In this document: in pieces, positions 49,288 to 63,263 of the stretch
How positions within the stretch are numbered: the first letter of the stretch is position 1
Layout: every line of letters begins with the position of its first letter
The notes under the pieces: generated by a model
What the model saw: the letters and a program-made list of their open reading frames with translations, nothing else
What the model was told of the DNA's origin: nothing
The model's database searches: none
Position numbers and translations under genes: made by a program
DNA from: Adineta vaga
Taxonomy: Eukaryota > Rotifera
Assembly: GCA_021613535.1 (NCBI GenBank)
Contig: CP075494.1
Coordinates: 10,664,001 to 10,728,000 of the forward strand
DNA length: 64,000 nt
Direction: 5' to 3'

Positions 49288-52200
49288 ATGACATTAAATT
49301 TATCAAATCAACAAGCAGAAAAATTCAACCACGAATTTATCTGTATTCAAGAACAATGGCAAACACTTCTCAATGGATTGAATACTCTAAAAGATGGGTA
49401 ATTATATTCATCAATATTTGTTCATTCTTTTATAAATCATCCTTGTTTCTCTAGACATTTATCATCGGAATCAATTACTGATACTTCAAATCTAAATAGA
49501 AACATTGAAGATTGTCTAACATCGAGTAGACAACTGCTTAGTCAACAAGAACAAATTCATTTGAATAATTTATCAACAAATAATCAACTTTTATTGCAAG
49601 CCAAAGTCTGTTCTATAGGAAGAATGAAATTTATTTAGTAATTTCTTGATTTTCTTTTTCTGTATAGAAATGTGAAGAAGAATTGAATCGTTTAACAAAT
49701 GTCGTTATTCGCCTGTCAACAGATGAAGTTAGTCCTTCATTAATTCATGAATTGACTCTAGTGCGTGTTACTTTCATTCTCGAATACTTTCATTCTGTTA
49801 ATCTATTCACAGCTTAATTCATCAACGAGAACAATGCGTATTCAATTAGACAATCGAATTGAACAACAGTATTATTCGAATAAGGAAATAGATATGTTTA
49901 TTCATTGGTTAAAAACTTTCACTGATCAATCTAAAACAATAGATAAACAAGTAAAAAAGCACGACAAAACGATTAAAAATTGAATGTTTACTGTTTTTAT
50001 AGGTGATTCAAACAGTTGTAAATCAACAACAAGAACATTTTGATCGATTTTGTAAATCTAATAAAGAAATAAATATGGAACTGAAGGAAAATATCGAGAA
50101 TTTAATTTACACGTGGAATTATTTATTGTCATTGAGTAAGTTCGATGATGTAATATAAATCATCTTCTAGTCAGCTATAATTCAATAAGCATCTGTGTTT
50201 GCTTAATTCACTTAGTCTAATCATCACCTCATTTATTGTACAAAAAAATCTCAAGATGATCTTGTTCCTTCTTCTTTCATTGCATTTAATCTATGTCGTA
50301 TGTATTGTAGTTAATTCTTCTCATATTTCATTCAAACTGTTGATAGTTCGAAGGAAGAATTCATCGAAGAAAATTTATGACGATAAGAGACCAAACACAC
50401 GACACAAGGGAACGCGGAAGAAAGACAAAGGCCAACATATAATTGAATTCTTTTTTTCTGGGTCCCGCCTTTTCATCATACTCTTCGGATACTTGTTCTT
50501 GTCTATGACAGGAAGTTAAACACTAAGACTAGCATACATTCTTATTTCCATGTTTCTATTTTTAGCTAATTCTTCGACTGGAAAACTATCGTAGTACATT
50601 TTCTTAGAAAAAAAAAGTCGAGAAAAAAGGAACATAATCCTCAATCATGTAAGAAAATTGAATACGTCAGAAGCAACTTATTGTTATGATTTAGTGAGAA
50701 CAATATACATATCATGTCTATGTTCACTAAGTGCATGTAAGATTCACACATATACACAGCCTAAGGTGTGTTGATAATGATGATCTCACCTTCTTTTCTT
50801 TTGCTGAAGAGAACACCTGATTTCTAGTTCCTTTTCTTTCTTTCTTTTTTCCTCTTTTCCTTGTAGAATACTCGTTATTCACCTTCTTTCCATCGTTATA
50901 ATTGCAGAAATAGTCGTATATATTCTCATTTTTTTTCTCTCCTTGTTACATTCACATTTCTTTTTCTTCATTTATTCTAGTCACTAATTCACCGAATCGA
51001 GTGACTACTCAATTGTCATCAACAGTACCATTCTTGTCAACATTAAGTAGCAATGAATATCAACAACATGCTAAAGAGTTATTAACAACTACCGTACAAT
51101 TAGGAAATCGTCAAGAAATCGGCCGACTTCAAAATAAAATTGTCGTACGTGAATGATAAAAGAAGAAGAAAAAAAAAACTAATCAATATATTTTTTTCTT
51201 TCTATAGACTTTCTTGACATCATATAAAGATTCTCAACTTTCTCATTTAAATGCAACTCTACCTGAAAGAAGTACGTATTAATATTAATATTCATTTTCT
51301 CGTTTTATATCGTTCGTTTTTCTAGTTTCTAATGAGTTTGCCAATCGGCAATTGATATTACAACAAATGTTAATCGATACTGCTCATATAGATCGTCTTC
51401 GGGTGAATTTTGTTGCACATTTTAATACAGAAAATAATGCCATACTTGCTGCAAATGAAATAACATCATTAATCGAAAATTATCCAAAAGAAATGACAAC
51501 ACAAGTTCGTCAATGGTTAGCAGAACAACAAAAAACACGTCTGAAAGCACCGTTAGCAACTGGTGATATGTCGAAAACGGCCGAAGAATTCGAAGACTAT
51601 TTGAAAGAATTAGAAGAAAATCTACTTCAGTATAAACAAAATGAAACCAATCACACGAAACTTAAGGTTATTTTTTCTTTTGGAAATAGAAAAGAAAAAG
51701 TTCATTGTCCATTAAACAAATGTTCTTTTAGAATCTTCTTCATCAAATTGCAAATCATCCAACTATACCTGAACATCTACAACATGATGTAAAACATCTT
51801 CAAGAACGTTATATGAAGATTCACAAACAAATCGAAGATTTTCAAAAGAAATATCTGACGAAAAAGGCAACTATCGATAATACCACTAATAATATCAATT
51901 TATTGATTACTCATCTACGAAATATTGAAGAACAAATTCAAATAAATGCTAAACAACCAATTCATGCTTATGAACGACTTCTTCTTGATTGTCAAGTCAG
52001 TTCTTTTTTTTTTTGTTAAATTTACATACCTTTCTTCAATATCTCATTGTTATTATGTATTTCTAGAGAATTGTCAATGAATTAAATCAAATTCGTTCTC
52101 AAGTTGATCAAGCAGTCAATATTGGCAAACGTTTATATTCACCCGACAGTAAAGATAGTAGTGGAATTGAAAGTGCTGGTATGTCCAAACGAAAGAGGTC

Positions 52201-55200
52201 GTTTTTGCTTTCTCTTCTCACAGTTCATTTGCTATTGAAATTAACCATTGAAAAAAAGCGAATACGCGTCTGTCTGTCTGTTCTATCTAATAGTGTGTCG
52301 TGTCTCAACTATCTCACACCACACACTCACTCTGACCTTTTTTTTTTCCTGTTGTTCCGATTTATCAAGGGAGAGTTTGTTTTCCTATTCATAAATATAT
52401 TGATGAGATGTTTTTCTAGACGACACAGGAGGTGGTTCATCAACATCATCACCTTTACTTCCACCGAAAAAACATTCCGATCTAACACTACGGAAAGTTC
52501 GTCGACATGTTCTACAATTAACTCAACATTGGAAAAATGCAAATAATAATATTCAATATCGCGTAAAATTTTTACAACGTACTCAAACGGTAATTTTAAT
52601 GAATTTTATTTTTTCTTTCTTTTAAATGAACTTCTGTTTGTGTACATAGGCTGTCGAAGAATTACGTCGCAAGTGTGATCAATTGCATGCACACTTGCTA
52701 GAAATTGAACTTGCATATGCACATAAACCACAAATAAAAGCAGTCAACTCTCAACAAGTACCATCAGAAATCGAACAAGCAAAAGTAAATAATCTAATGA
52801 TTTCATGGATGCTTTTATAATCCTTTTTTTATTATTGTTGTTGAACATCATCCCTTGAGAATTAAATCTATTCATTGATAATCATTTCTTCTTCTTCTTA
52901 GCATCTGTTGACTACACTAATGTCATGCAAAGGATCTATTGATGATGTTCAACAAACAGCAGAAACGATTGAAAATGAACATGAAATATCGGTTGTCAAT
53001 CGAGCACAAGAACTTGATCAAAGGTTTGATTTATAAATACAAAGGAAAGAAACGCATTTGATCTATCTTTATTTTTATAGATGGCAACATGCTGTTTCAT
53101 CGATATCTCAACGTATTCACTCTTTACAAGACTCTATCAAAGATGTAGAAAGCGATATTTATTCCAATTCAGTAGAAAATCCTTGGCAACGTGCAATTTC
53201 TGTGAATAAAATACCGTATTATATCAAGTAATTTCTTTTTATAAATTGAATAATAATCTTTAATTGATTTCTTTCGTTTTAAAGTCATTCAGATCAAACA
53301 ACTTCGTGGGATCATCCGAAAATGTACGTGAAGAAATTGATTAAGAATTTCGTTTTGAAGTGTTATTACTGTTTGTTTTTAGATTGGAATTAATGCGTTC
53401 ATTTGCGAATTTTAATGATATTCGTTTTTCTGCCTATCGGACTGCAATGAAACTTCGAGCTTTACAGAAACGACTTTGTCGTATGTGAAAGCTGTCATTC
53501 TACACGTTCGAGATCCTATTTGTTGTCTATTTTAGTTGATCTAACATCGTTAAACGATATTATTAATGTTTTTGAAGAAGAAGAAATGATTGATGCAATG
53601 AATAAAATTATTAATATCGATGAAATTCAAAATTATTTACAAAAAATCTTCGAAAGAACAGCAAATGAATATCCACAATTGATTAATATTATACTTACTG
53701 TTGATTTAACAATGAATTGGTTATTGAATATCTATGATATGTAAGTTTAATGAAAGTTATTAAATGAGTATGTATCGAAAGTTTATTCTTTTTAGAAATC
53801 GAACTGGTTCACTTCGATTACTATCAATGAAAATGGCATTAGCATTACTTTGTCGAGGAAATATCGAAGAAAAATATCGATGTAAGTTAAATTTGAACAG
53901 AAAAATATATTTATTATTATTGTTTATTAAAGATATATTTTCATTGGTAACATTTGAATATGATGGTCGTTACGTAGTTGATCGACAACGTTTATCTATT
54001 CTATTTCAACAAGCTATCGTTGTATGTATTTTTTTTTTGAAAAACAATTAAACTAATTTAATCATGTTTTGTTTATAGATTCCTAAACAACTTGGTGAAG
54101 TCGCTGCATTTGGTGGATCAAGTGTAGAACCGAGTGTTCAAAGTTGTTTTGAATATGTATGTTAAATCTTGTTTACGTATTTACTAATTCGATTTGAATT
54201 CTTTTAGGCACAAAATGTCGATGTTATAACAGCAGAAGATTTTCTTGACTGGGTCAAACTTGAACCTCAATCACTTGTTTGGTTACCTGTCATGCATCGT
54301 CTTGCAGCAAGTGAAGCTGCTAAACATGAAGCACGTTGTAATATCTGCAAAATTTATCCAATTCTTGGTTTTCGTTATCGTTCATTACGTCATTTCAATT
54401 GCGATATTTGTCAAAATTGTTTCTTTTCTGGTAAACAAACAAAACTTTTTAAAATGGATCATCCATTACAAGAATATTACACTGAAGTTTGTTGAGAAAA
54501 AAAAAAGATTTTTATTAGAAAAAAAGGATTAAATCTTATTTTTTAGACCACTTCATCTGAAGATGTTCGAGATTTTTTTCGTATATTCAAAAATAAATTA
54601 TGGACAAAACAACGGAAATCACCAAAACTTGGATATTTACCATTGCCACATGTTTTCGATAATACAATGTCAACAACAGATCAACAAACATCACCATCAC
54701 CAATCATGAATTCATCATTTACAACACCTATAAAGTATACAAAAATTCTCTCATGAAAAATTGTTTATAAAGATGAAATTTTTTAGATTAGAAAATGAAA
54801 CAATGCAACCGGTTACATTATCGAATGGATCGTATGTCGATGATAGTTTTCTGAAAGAAGATTTTTAATATCGATTTGTTTTAGGAATGATGAACATGGT
54901 GTTATTGCTCAACATTGTAGAAACTTAAACAGTGCTACATATAAATCGGTATGTAAATATTATTCTTTTATGAAAACATCGGTTAAACTATTTGTTTCAT
55001 TTCTAGCCTCGTATTGCTGCACATGAATTACTAACTCGTTCGACATCTCTCGATAATGATCAACGTAATGAATTAGAAGCCGTCATTTGTGATCTTGAAG
55101 ACGAAAATCGTCTTTTACAAGATGAATATGAACGTCTTTGTAACGAACATATGGAAAAATCTTTGATTTTAAATGATCAACAAGAACAATTTCAAATGAA

Positions 55201-55661
55201 TGATAATCAAATTGATCCATATAGTAGTCGAGAAATTCTTCGTGAAGCAAAACAATTACGGCAACATAAAAGCAAACTAGAACAACGAATGATTATTCTT
55301 GAAGAACATAATAAGCAATTAGAAAAACAATTAAAACGATCAAAACAATTATTATTTAAAGAAGTAAGAAAATTCTCATATCATATTTCTCTTTTCTATA
55401 TTCGTTCCTATTTCTAGTCACCTTCGCATAATCTCCGACGTTCAGTCGATCGAAATCTCGAACGACAATCAAGTATGTGTTAAAAAGAAACATTTTTCTT
55501 CTAAAAAAGAAATATCAATTTCTCTTGTAGATTTATTAACAATCGATAATCTTTTTCATATGGCTGATGATATTAATCGTGCAGTAGGTGATCTTGTTTC
55601 AGTAATAACCGAGCCACAAGCATCGACTTCTCCAAATTATTATCAACAAATTGTAACGTGA
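49288..55661 (+). CDS. DMD: Dystrophin, C-terminal product: spectrin repeats, WW, EF-hand region, ZZ, coiled coil
   Basis: 27 exons from ATG 49288 to TGA 55661, all phase-consistent, give about 1285 residues. Spectrin-type helices (1 to about 690) lead to a WW domain (about 698-730: [20 protein letters not shown], then TTSWDHPK). The dystrophin EF-hand region follows ([39 protein letters not shown]). Next comes [20 protein letters not shown], then the ZZ zinc finger (about 955-1003: CNICK.., [20 protein letters not shown]). After KLGYLPLPH, a coiled coil (about 1105-1224) contains [15 protein letters not shown] and [14 protein letters not shown]. This is the beta-dystroglycan, dystrobrevin and syntrophin binding end. 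The start codon is inferred: it is the first ATG after the in-frame stop at 49246. An upstream start through alternative splicing is possible. Confidence 0.85.
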
Positions 55662-55924
55662 AATAAATGCAACACATCTCAGGAACCATTTTGTTTTCCT
55701 TCTTTTGTGCAATACAATCAGACAGTGTCTTTTGTAATTTCTATTCTCAGGTAGTGATCAGTCAATGAATGGCGAATCACCTAATTCTTCGTTTTCTTTT
55801 TATTGTTGTCGAGAGAATATTTTAGTCAATCATTTTTGTTTTGGGTGTGTTGTTTCGTCTATCTATTATATATACATAAACATATATATCTCAATGCATT
55901 TAATGGAATAAATAAACATTTTAG
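55662..55924. promoter_or_regulatory. Short spacer between dystrophin and AMT with acceptor at the AMT start
   Basis: Only 263 bp separate the dystrophin stop from the AMT ATG on the same strand. AATAAATAAA lies at about 55909, and TTTTAG directly abuts ATG 55925. An acceptor touching the start codon fits trans-splicing of a leader onto AMT. Confidence 0.35.
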
Positions 55925-57329
55925 ATGACGACTTTTCTCATCCGAAGATTATTGAATCGAGGAGTCATTTCTCAATGTCGAGGAATGTCTCTATCATCAT
56001 CAGTGAATGCTGCTGGATCAGGTAATACGGCGAATGCTCCAGTGAGCAAGAAAACGGCTTTATATGATTATCATGTCAATAATTTCGGACGAATGTAAGT
56101 TTATTTTTGATTGAAAATGAAAGAACTTCAATCATCAACTGTTTTTTCTTAGGGTAAATTTTTGTGGTTGGACATTACCTGTGCAATATTCTGCATCGGT
56201 TATTCAATCGCATATGTATACGCGATCAGCTGCTTCGATTTTTGATGTATCTCATATGCTTCAAATCTTGGTAAAAGGTGCTGATCGTGTTCGATTTTTT
56301 GAACGATTAATTGTATCTGATCTGGAAAATTTACCAGAAAATTCTGCATGTTTAACATTATATACTAATGAGCAAGGTGGAATTCTTGATGATTTAATTG
56401 TAACAAAAACAAGTGAAGGATATTTATATGTTGTATCAAATGCTGGACGTGCTCAACAAGATCTCGCTCATGTGCGAACTCAATTAGAAAAAGCTAAACG
56501 CGATGGATTGGATGTGAATGTCGAAGTATTGGAAGATCAATCATTACTTGCATTGCAAGTAAATATAGAAGAAGACGAAGAAGAAAGTTGTTCTTATATA
56601 TATATATATGTGTGTGTGTATTCGTAGGGTCCACGTTCCGCTGAAATTCTTCAACCGCATCTTCCATCATCTGTAGATCTGTCGAAATTTTATTTTATGC
56701 AAACTCGATTGACTAATTTTGATAATGATTCATCTATTCCATGTCGAATTAACCGATCAGGTTATACTGGTGAAGATGGTTTTGAAATTAGCATATCCAA
56801 TGGTAATGTTTCACGTGTTCTAAATAGTTTATTATCATCTGGTGTTGCACAAATGGCTGGTCTTGGTGCTCGAGATTCACTTCGTCTTGAAGCAGGTCTT
56901 TGTCTATATGGAAATGATATTGATGAAAATACGACTCCAATCGAAGCTGATCTAGCATGGACGATTGGTAAACGACGACGACAATTAGCTGATTTTCCTG
57001 GTGCTAAAATTATTCTTGAACAATTAAAAACAGGTCCACCGAGAAAACGTGTTGGAATCAAATCTTTAGGTGCTTGTCCAAGACATGGTGCTGAAATACG
57101 TAGTGGTCGTGGTGAAAATGATCCGTCTATTGGTACAGTTACAAGTGGTTGTCCATCACCTTCATTGAAAATGGTTAATATCGGTATGGCATATATTGAA
57201 ACACCATTTGCTAAAGTTGGAAATAAAGTTATTGCAAATATTCGTAATCGTCCAATTGATGCTGAAATTGTTAAAATGCCATTTGTTCCAGCAAATTATT
57301 ATAAAGCTCCCGCAAGTAAAAAGAAATGA
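55925..57329 (+). CDS. AMT: Aminomethyltransferase, glycine cleavage T protein (mitochondrial)
   Basis: Exons 55925-56094, 56153-56558 and 56628-57329 give 425 residues. The basic, Ser-rich N terminus (MTTFLIRRLLNRGVISQCRG) is a mitochondrial presequence. The mature part runs TALYDYHVNNFGRMVNFCGW, then SAASIFDVSHMLQ, EQGGILDDLIVT, YLYVVSNAGRAQQDLAHV, LALQGPRSAEIL, IPCRINRSGYTGEDGFEIS, GLGARDSLRLEAGLCLYGND, IEADLAWTIGKRRR, GTVTSGCPSPSLKMVNIGMA and VGNKVIANIRNRPIDAEIVK. These are the GcvT tetrahydrofolate-binding and barrel motifs, including the DVSHM region and the GYTGEDGFE loop. The enzyme moves the methylene group from the lipoyl H protein to tetrahydrofolate and releases ammonia. Complete and apparently functional. 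Introns are 58 and 69 bp. Confidence 0.96.
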
Positions 57330-59296
57330 TTTTTATTTTTATGAATGATTCTTCCGGTTTACATGTGATTACTAATCCCACGTAGTTATTTTTCTGATAG
57401 AAACTTCCTTATTCCAAAAAACGAAATGATATTTTGTTTTAGACTTTTGTTTGTTTTTCGATCTAATTTATGAAAATCACACTTTTCTTTGTTTTGATTA
57501 TGGATTCACTTGTTATTACACTTTAATAAACTTTTGAAAACTAAACATGTCATGCTACAATCTTTTATGTTTGTATAACTATATTCAATGAAAAAAAAAA
57601 TTCTAAAAAAAAATTCTATCGAACCTTGGAACATTTATTGATCATTTTCAAATAAATAATCATACAGTTTCTCTTACGTCATTTGTCAAATCAAAGATTT
57701 GCCATTGGCTATGGTCATTTTCTATCACACCGACAAAATGAAAGAACAAACAAACTTTTGTTTAATTGTTTCAGTTGAACTTCACAAGCATCCGCTCATA
57801 TATAGAAATATACGAATGTAGTCTATCAAGGTTCATCTGTTACAAATCAGTGGGAGTGCCATTTCAAATGAAATACATGTGTCTCCTTTAATTGAAGCAA
57901 ATTCAAGGTAATACGACTGGCGCAAAAGTCATTTAATTCATGCCGACAGGACAAATTTTTGCTTTTTATTTTTAATCAAACCAAGTGTCAGTCGCCTGGA
58001 GCATATTTTATCATCATAAATACTCCTTCTTACATCGATTTGATCATGATAAACTATGTTCTACTGAATGATATGAATAGCATCAGGAAGACAAAATGGT
58101 GAACTCATCATTGATTCGAGATTGAACATCTGTAATTATACATATAAATAATGATTGTATACAAAAGAAGAAAGAGAAAAGTAACTTTCACTCTTTTTCT
58201 CATTATACTTTCTTATTCGCTTGAAAGAACATCGATGTCATATCCTTCTCTTGATTTTTTATAGTAAGTTAATTCGCGATACATTTTCTCTCTTTCTTCC
58301 CTGAAGAGAGAGAGAGAGAGAAAGTAAGTTAAATAAAATACATTCATTCGTTCTCTTCTTCTTCTTTTTGTTTCAAACGGAAACAACTGTCTGACATTTG
58401 ATTGTTCATAAGAGGTATCATTCATTCCTTAGGTATCAAAGTAGAATGAGACAAAAATTTAATGAACTGTATTTCCAGTCGACCCTTGGTCATCTTCAAG
58501 AAAAATAATTAGTTGTATTCTATTCGGACAATCGATAGCATCAACATGTATGTATATGAAGAGATCGCGAGACTATATGTGGTAAGATATTAGGAATTCA
58601 TTGAGCTAGAATGAATGAAATTCGAGACACTTGAAATAGAAAGTTATTAAAAACTATCGAGACATTCTAGTTGATAGTTATCTATCATTTCATAATACAC
58701 AAACTGTGACTGTCTAGCTATTATTGATATGATTAATTTTTATCGAGACACCTCGACATCGCATGTTTAATTTATCTTCAATATAAATGTGTTCATTTTT
58801 GTCGCCTCCGCCTTTCCTTCGTTTTATCATGTGTATTTTTCGATCACATGATATTATCTGATTGTAATCTCTATCGTCTTCTTAATTATAGTGTATGAAG
58901 ATTGGAATTAGTAATATCCATTCTATCATCGAACAATATAACGAATGGATATGTCATTAGGATGAAAAATGATACAATAAGTATGTTATGATCACTGATC
59001 GCTAATTCAATTAAACGACTCATACCGATTGAGAGAATGTTTATGTCATAGATTTCTCTATACGCAATGTAATATTAGTATAGTTTAATCATGCGAAACA
59101 GTAAGCGGACTGATATATACACTCATGTTCAAGTGATCATCTCTCGATCGATCAAATTAAAAGAAAATAAAACTCGAATCGATGTCTATGACGATATATT
59201 ACGAATGAATGAATCGTTTTTCTTTTCTCTTTACTTCAATGATGATCATGTGTACAGGTTGAATATGACGTATTCGTTTTATTTTCTGATTTCTAG
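57330..59296. other. Intergenic region between AMT and DDR
   Basis: AMT polyadenylation is probably near TTAATAAAC at about 57523. A GA run lies at 58307-58324. No gene or clear element was seen in these 2 kb. Confidence 0.4.
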
Positions 59297-62200
59297 ATGC
59301 AGATGACGACAAAGATTCCATATTTATTAATTCTCTCATTAACAATTTCATCTACGCTACAATTTAATCTCGGTAATAAAAATATCGATAGATAGAATAG
59401 ACAGGAATTTCTTTGGTTTTTTTTATTGAAAGAAACATGTCGATATCCACTTGGAATTGAAACTGGTAAAATCATAGATGTAGCATTTTCATCAAGTAGT
59501 TATGCACGAGAAGATACGATTGCATCCAAAGCAAGGTAAGCAAACTGTTTTTTCTTACATGAAATCAGAAATATTCTTTCTAATGACAGAATTCGAAGTG
59601 AAACTGATGGCTGGTGCCCATTGAATAAAATTTCATCAACAACAAATGAATATATTCAAATTGATTTAGTTAATCTAACTGTTATTACATTAGTCGAACT
59701 GCAAGGAAGATTTAGTCAAAAACCAGTAAGAACATTCAAAGTAAAAGTTATTTCATTGAATTTTGTTATTTGATATTTAGAATGAACAATATGCTGATGC
59801 ATTTCGAGTTGAATATAGACGTAATAATGAACAACAATGGATTCAATACAAAGATTTTTCTGGACAATATGTAAGAGAAATCTCGAATTTTATCTAACGA
59901 ATCTATCGAGCTGATGATTTCTAGGTTTTAAGTGGAAATTCAAATAGTTATATTCCAACAATTCGTGATATACTTCCTGCGATTATTGCACGACAAATTC
60001 GTATTATACCGATTGTTAATGGATTAGAACCACGATATGTTTGCATGCGATTGGAACTTTATGGATGTTTGTATGAAGGTTTGCGAAATGTTTAATTTTT
60101 TTTCCGGAGAAGAAAAGAGTTGTCTCTTGTAATTCTTCTTAGATGGATTAGTATCATATTCAATGACACAAGGTGATAAACGTGGATTTAGTGCACAATT
60201 TTTTGATGAAACTTACGATGGAATAAATGAAAATGGAACATTGAAAGGTTTGTTTTGTTGTATTAGATCGAGAAGATTGTAGAATTATGTTTATCAAATT
60301 GTAATATTGAAATTCTAGCTGGTCTTGGTCAATTGACTGATGGTATCTTTGCTCATGATGATTATCATTTAGCTGATCTTATTCAAGGTGAAGATCAAAA
60401 TGGTTGTGATTGGATCGGTTGGAAACGTAAATATCCGTCGATGACAAATATAAAACTTACATTTTACTTTGATACTATGCGAAATTTTACATCAATGGGT
60501 ATTCATACATCGAATCTTTTCACTCATGATATCTATCAAATTTATTCCATTACAATAACATATTGTGATGATACGATTCATAATCAAATGTATTTTGTTA
60601 TACCAAATGATTATATAAATACAAGTGCTCGTTTTATTCAAATATCATTTGCAGATGAAAAAGATATTCTTAGTGATTGTTTAAATGTTATATTAACATT
60701 TAATAGTAGAAGTAAATGGATATTGATTAGTGAAGTACAATTTGAATCAATACCGATTAATTCAAATGAAACTACAATTATTACAGATATTCTCAATCCT
60801 AAATTAACTTTAATAAGTAAACAACCTTTTCTAATGTCATTAATTGATTATATATTCTTTCTGCTTGATAGATGATAAAGTTACAATTATTCATTATTGG
60901 CATTGGTTATTTTTTGCATTTAGTCTTTTTGTGCTTCTTATTATTTCATTTATTTTCATTTATGTCAATTGGATACACACTTATCGACAACATTGGAAAC
61001 TTTCAAAGTAATGAAACATATTTATTTTGATCGAAAGTCATCATCACCCTCTTCTTTTAGTTTAAAACGATTTCATTCAAAATATCGAACAATACCACCA
61101 ATGGATTGTTGTATGGGTAATAATAATAATTCATCATGTACATCAACCATTTCAAATAATGATATATGTCAACAATTAATCGTTTCAACACCGGAATCTG
61201 CCAGAAGTATGCAGAGTTCAGTATGCAGTCCAATGACAATATCATCGATTTATCAATCAAATGTGGATTCATATTTGACTGCTGTATCAACTGATACAAC
61301 AACAACAATGGTTTGTTTCGATTTATCAAGTAAAACTTATAGAATATTTGACAATTTTTCATTCTGTTTAGACAGCAAATCCGTATTTTACAATTGAAAT
61401 GTATGCAAATATCTTACCTGATTCAACAAACGATCCACAAATTGTACCAAAAAGTATTCAAGGACCATGTGGAAATAGTACCTACGAATCTCTATCACCC
61501 ATTAACGAATCTTCACCATCAATAATACCTTATATTAATGAAGAGCAACTGATTATTGAACAAATTTATTCTTCAATAAATGGATCATTTGGATCGGTAA
61601 AATTAAACTTCTTTTTGTCAAAAAAAGAAAATTCATTTAAACTATCTTCTTTTTCTCATAGATTTTTCGTGGTTATCTTTCTAGCCATCAATCAAATGAT
61701 ATTCTTCAACCAATTCTGATTAAAACACTCACAACAACTAATGCTCATCAAAAGTAATACACTCTTCATATCTTCTTTTCTTATTCATCTTTCTTTCTCT
61801 AGAGAACTCTTCGATAAAGAACATGAACTACTCAATTATCTTCGTCATTCAAATTTAGTTGAATTCTTTGGTTATACAACTGAACAAAACTATGCAATTA
61901 TTGAACATAGTGATTTAGGTGATTTGTATACTTACCTTTTAACAACACGAAATCTTTCGTAAGTCATTTGATCTTTCTTTCTTTCGATTGCTGTTCTTTT
62001 TCTTAAAAGAAAAACTATTCGTTTGTATATTATAACACAATTATCAAATGCACTTCGTTATTTGGAATCTCAACAAATCATTCATCGTGATATAGCAGCA
62101 CGAAATTGTTTGATTTATTCAAATTTTGAAATTAAATTAACCAATACTGCTATGATATCCGAACAATTTCAATCGCATTATTATAAAATCAATCAAATTC

Positions 62201-62580
62201 AATTACCTATTCGATGGATGCCACCCGAATGCATTATTCATGTAAGTCAAATCGTTCAAGAAATGTCTTATGAATGTTTTCTTTTTTATGATGATTTTAA
62301 GAATCAATTTACATCACAATCGGATATTTGGTCATTCGGTATTACACTTTGGGAAGTCATGACGAATTGTTTAAGTTTACCGTATAGTTTATTAAATGAC
62401 GAAGAAGTTTATCAACGATTAAAAACATGTCATGGTTTACAATTATCAAAACCAGAATATTTAAGTAAAGAATTAATTGATTTAATGTTAGAATGTTGGC
62501 GTCCCTACAATGAACGACCAACATTTCAAGAGATTTATAATTTTTTTAATAGACGTCTCTATGGGATGAATATTATTTGA
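59297..62580 (+). CDS. Discoidin-domain receptor with degenerate kinase domain
   Basis: 14 exons (59297-59372, 59433-59535, 59590-59725, 59781-59870, 59925-60078, 60143-60247, 60319-60816, 60872-61007, 61061-61310, 61372-61596, 61662-61753, 61803-61958, 62010-62241, 62302-62580) give 843 residues, all in phase. A signal peptide is followed by a discoidin domain (CRYPLGIETGKIID; DGWCP; YIQIDL; VCMRLELYGC). The second DS-like domain has DGLVSYSMTQGDKR and GLGQLTDGIFAHDDYHLADL. A TM segment (LFFAFSLFVLLIISFIFIYV) and a juxtamembrane region with STYESLSP complete the DDR layout. The kinase domain keeps NGSFGS, LIKTL (Lys), the helix-C Glu, HRDIAARNCL, PIRWMPPE and SDIWSFGITLWE. DFG, however, is replaced by N-T-A (FEIKLTNTAM). 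Family members are collagen-binding receptor tyrosine kinases. The changed DFG predicts weak or absent catalysis. Confidence 0.9.
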
Positions 62581-63263
62581 AATGAATGGCAATACTTGTA
62601 TATAAATACGATCGATTTTATTGTCTTATGTTTGACATATTTGAAGTTTATGCTATCTTAGATTTAGTATATAAATAAAAAACAAAATTCATCATTTCGT
62701 ATATTTATTTGATTCGAAATTAGACTATTTGAAAGTTAACCAGTTATTTTGATATTGTTCTTGTATATGAAGCGAACGGGAATGACCACCGATCCTTTTC
62801 GCTTTTTTTGATGATCCTTTCGTTTACGATCTGCAGATGTTAGATCAATACGAAATATATATTTCAAAATATTCAGAATGCCGATGTCGATGAAATTGTA
62901 TCTAGTGGGTAAAATGCATCTTATTTGCAGCCGTTTTCATTCCAACAAATCTTACTATTTATTATTCCCTTTTCTGAAAGAAAATGTTATACAGCATTAA
63001 AATCATGGCCTAGAAAAGCATAAACTTTGTCTGTCCAAGTCAATCAGAATTCAGCATGCGTATAATAGTAAAAACGAATCGTTGATCACCACAGAAGAGA
63101 ACTCGAATATGGTATTCGTTTTTCAAAATGTTTCATGCTCTCTCTTCGTGAAGATAAAGATTTGTTTCTGAGGTTGGAAGGAGGATTAAATATATGTGTA
63201 ATTTTCTGTATATGTCTGATCAGAAAGGGGTATGAAGAAGAGGTGTCAGATAGATTGGTTTAT
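62581..63263. other. 3' flank of the DDR gene
   Basis: AATAAAAAAC at about 62673 is a likely polyadenylation signal. Nothing else was recognised. Confidence 0.4.
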
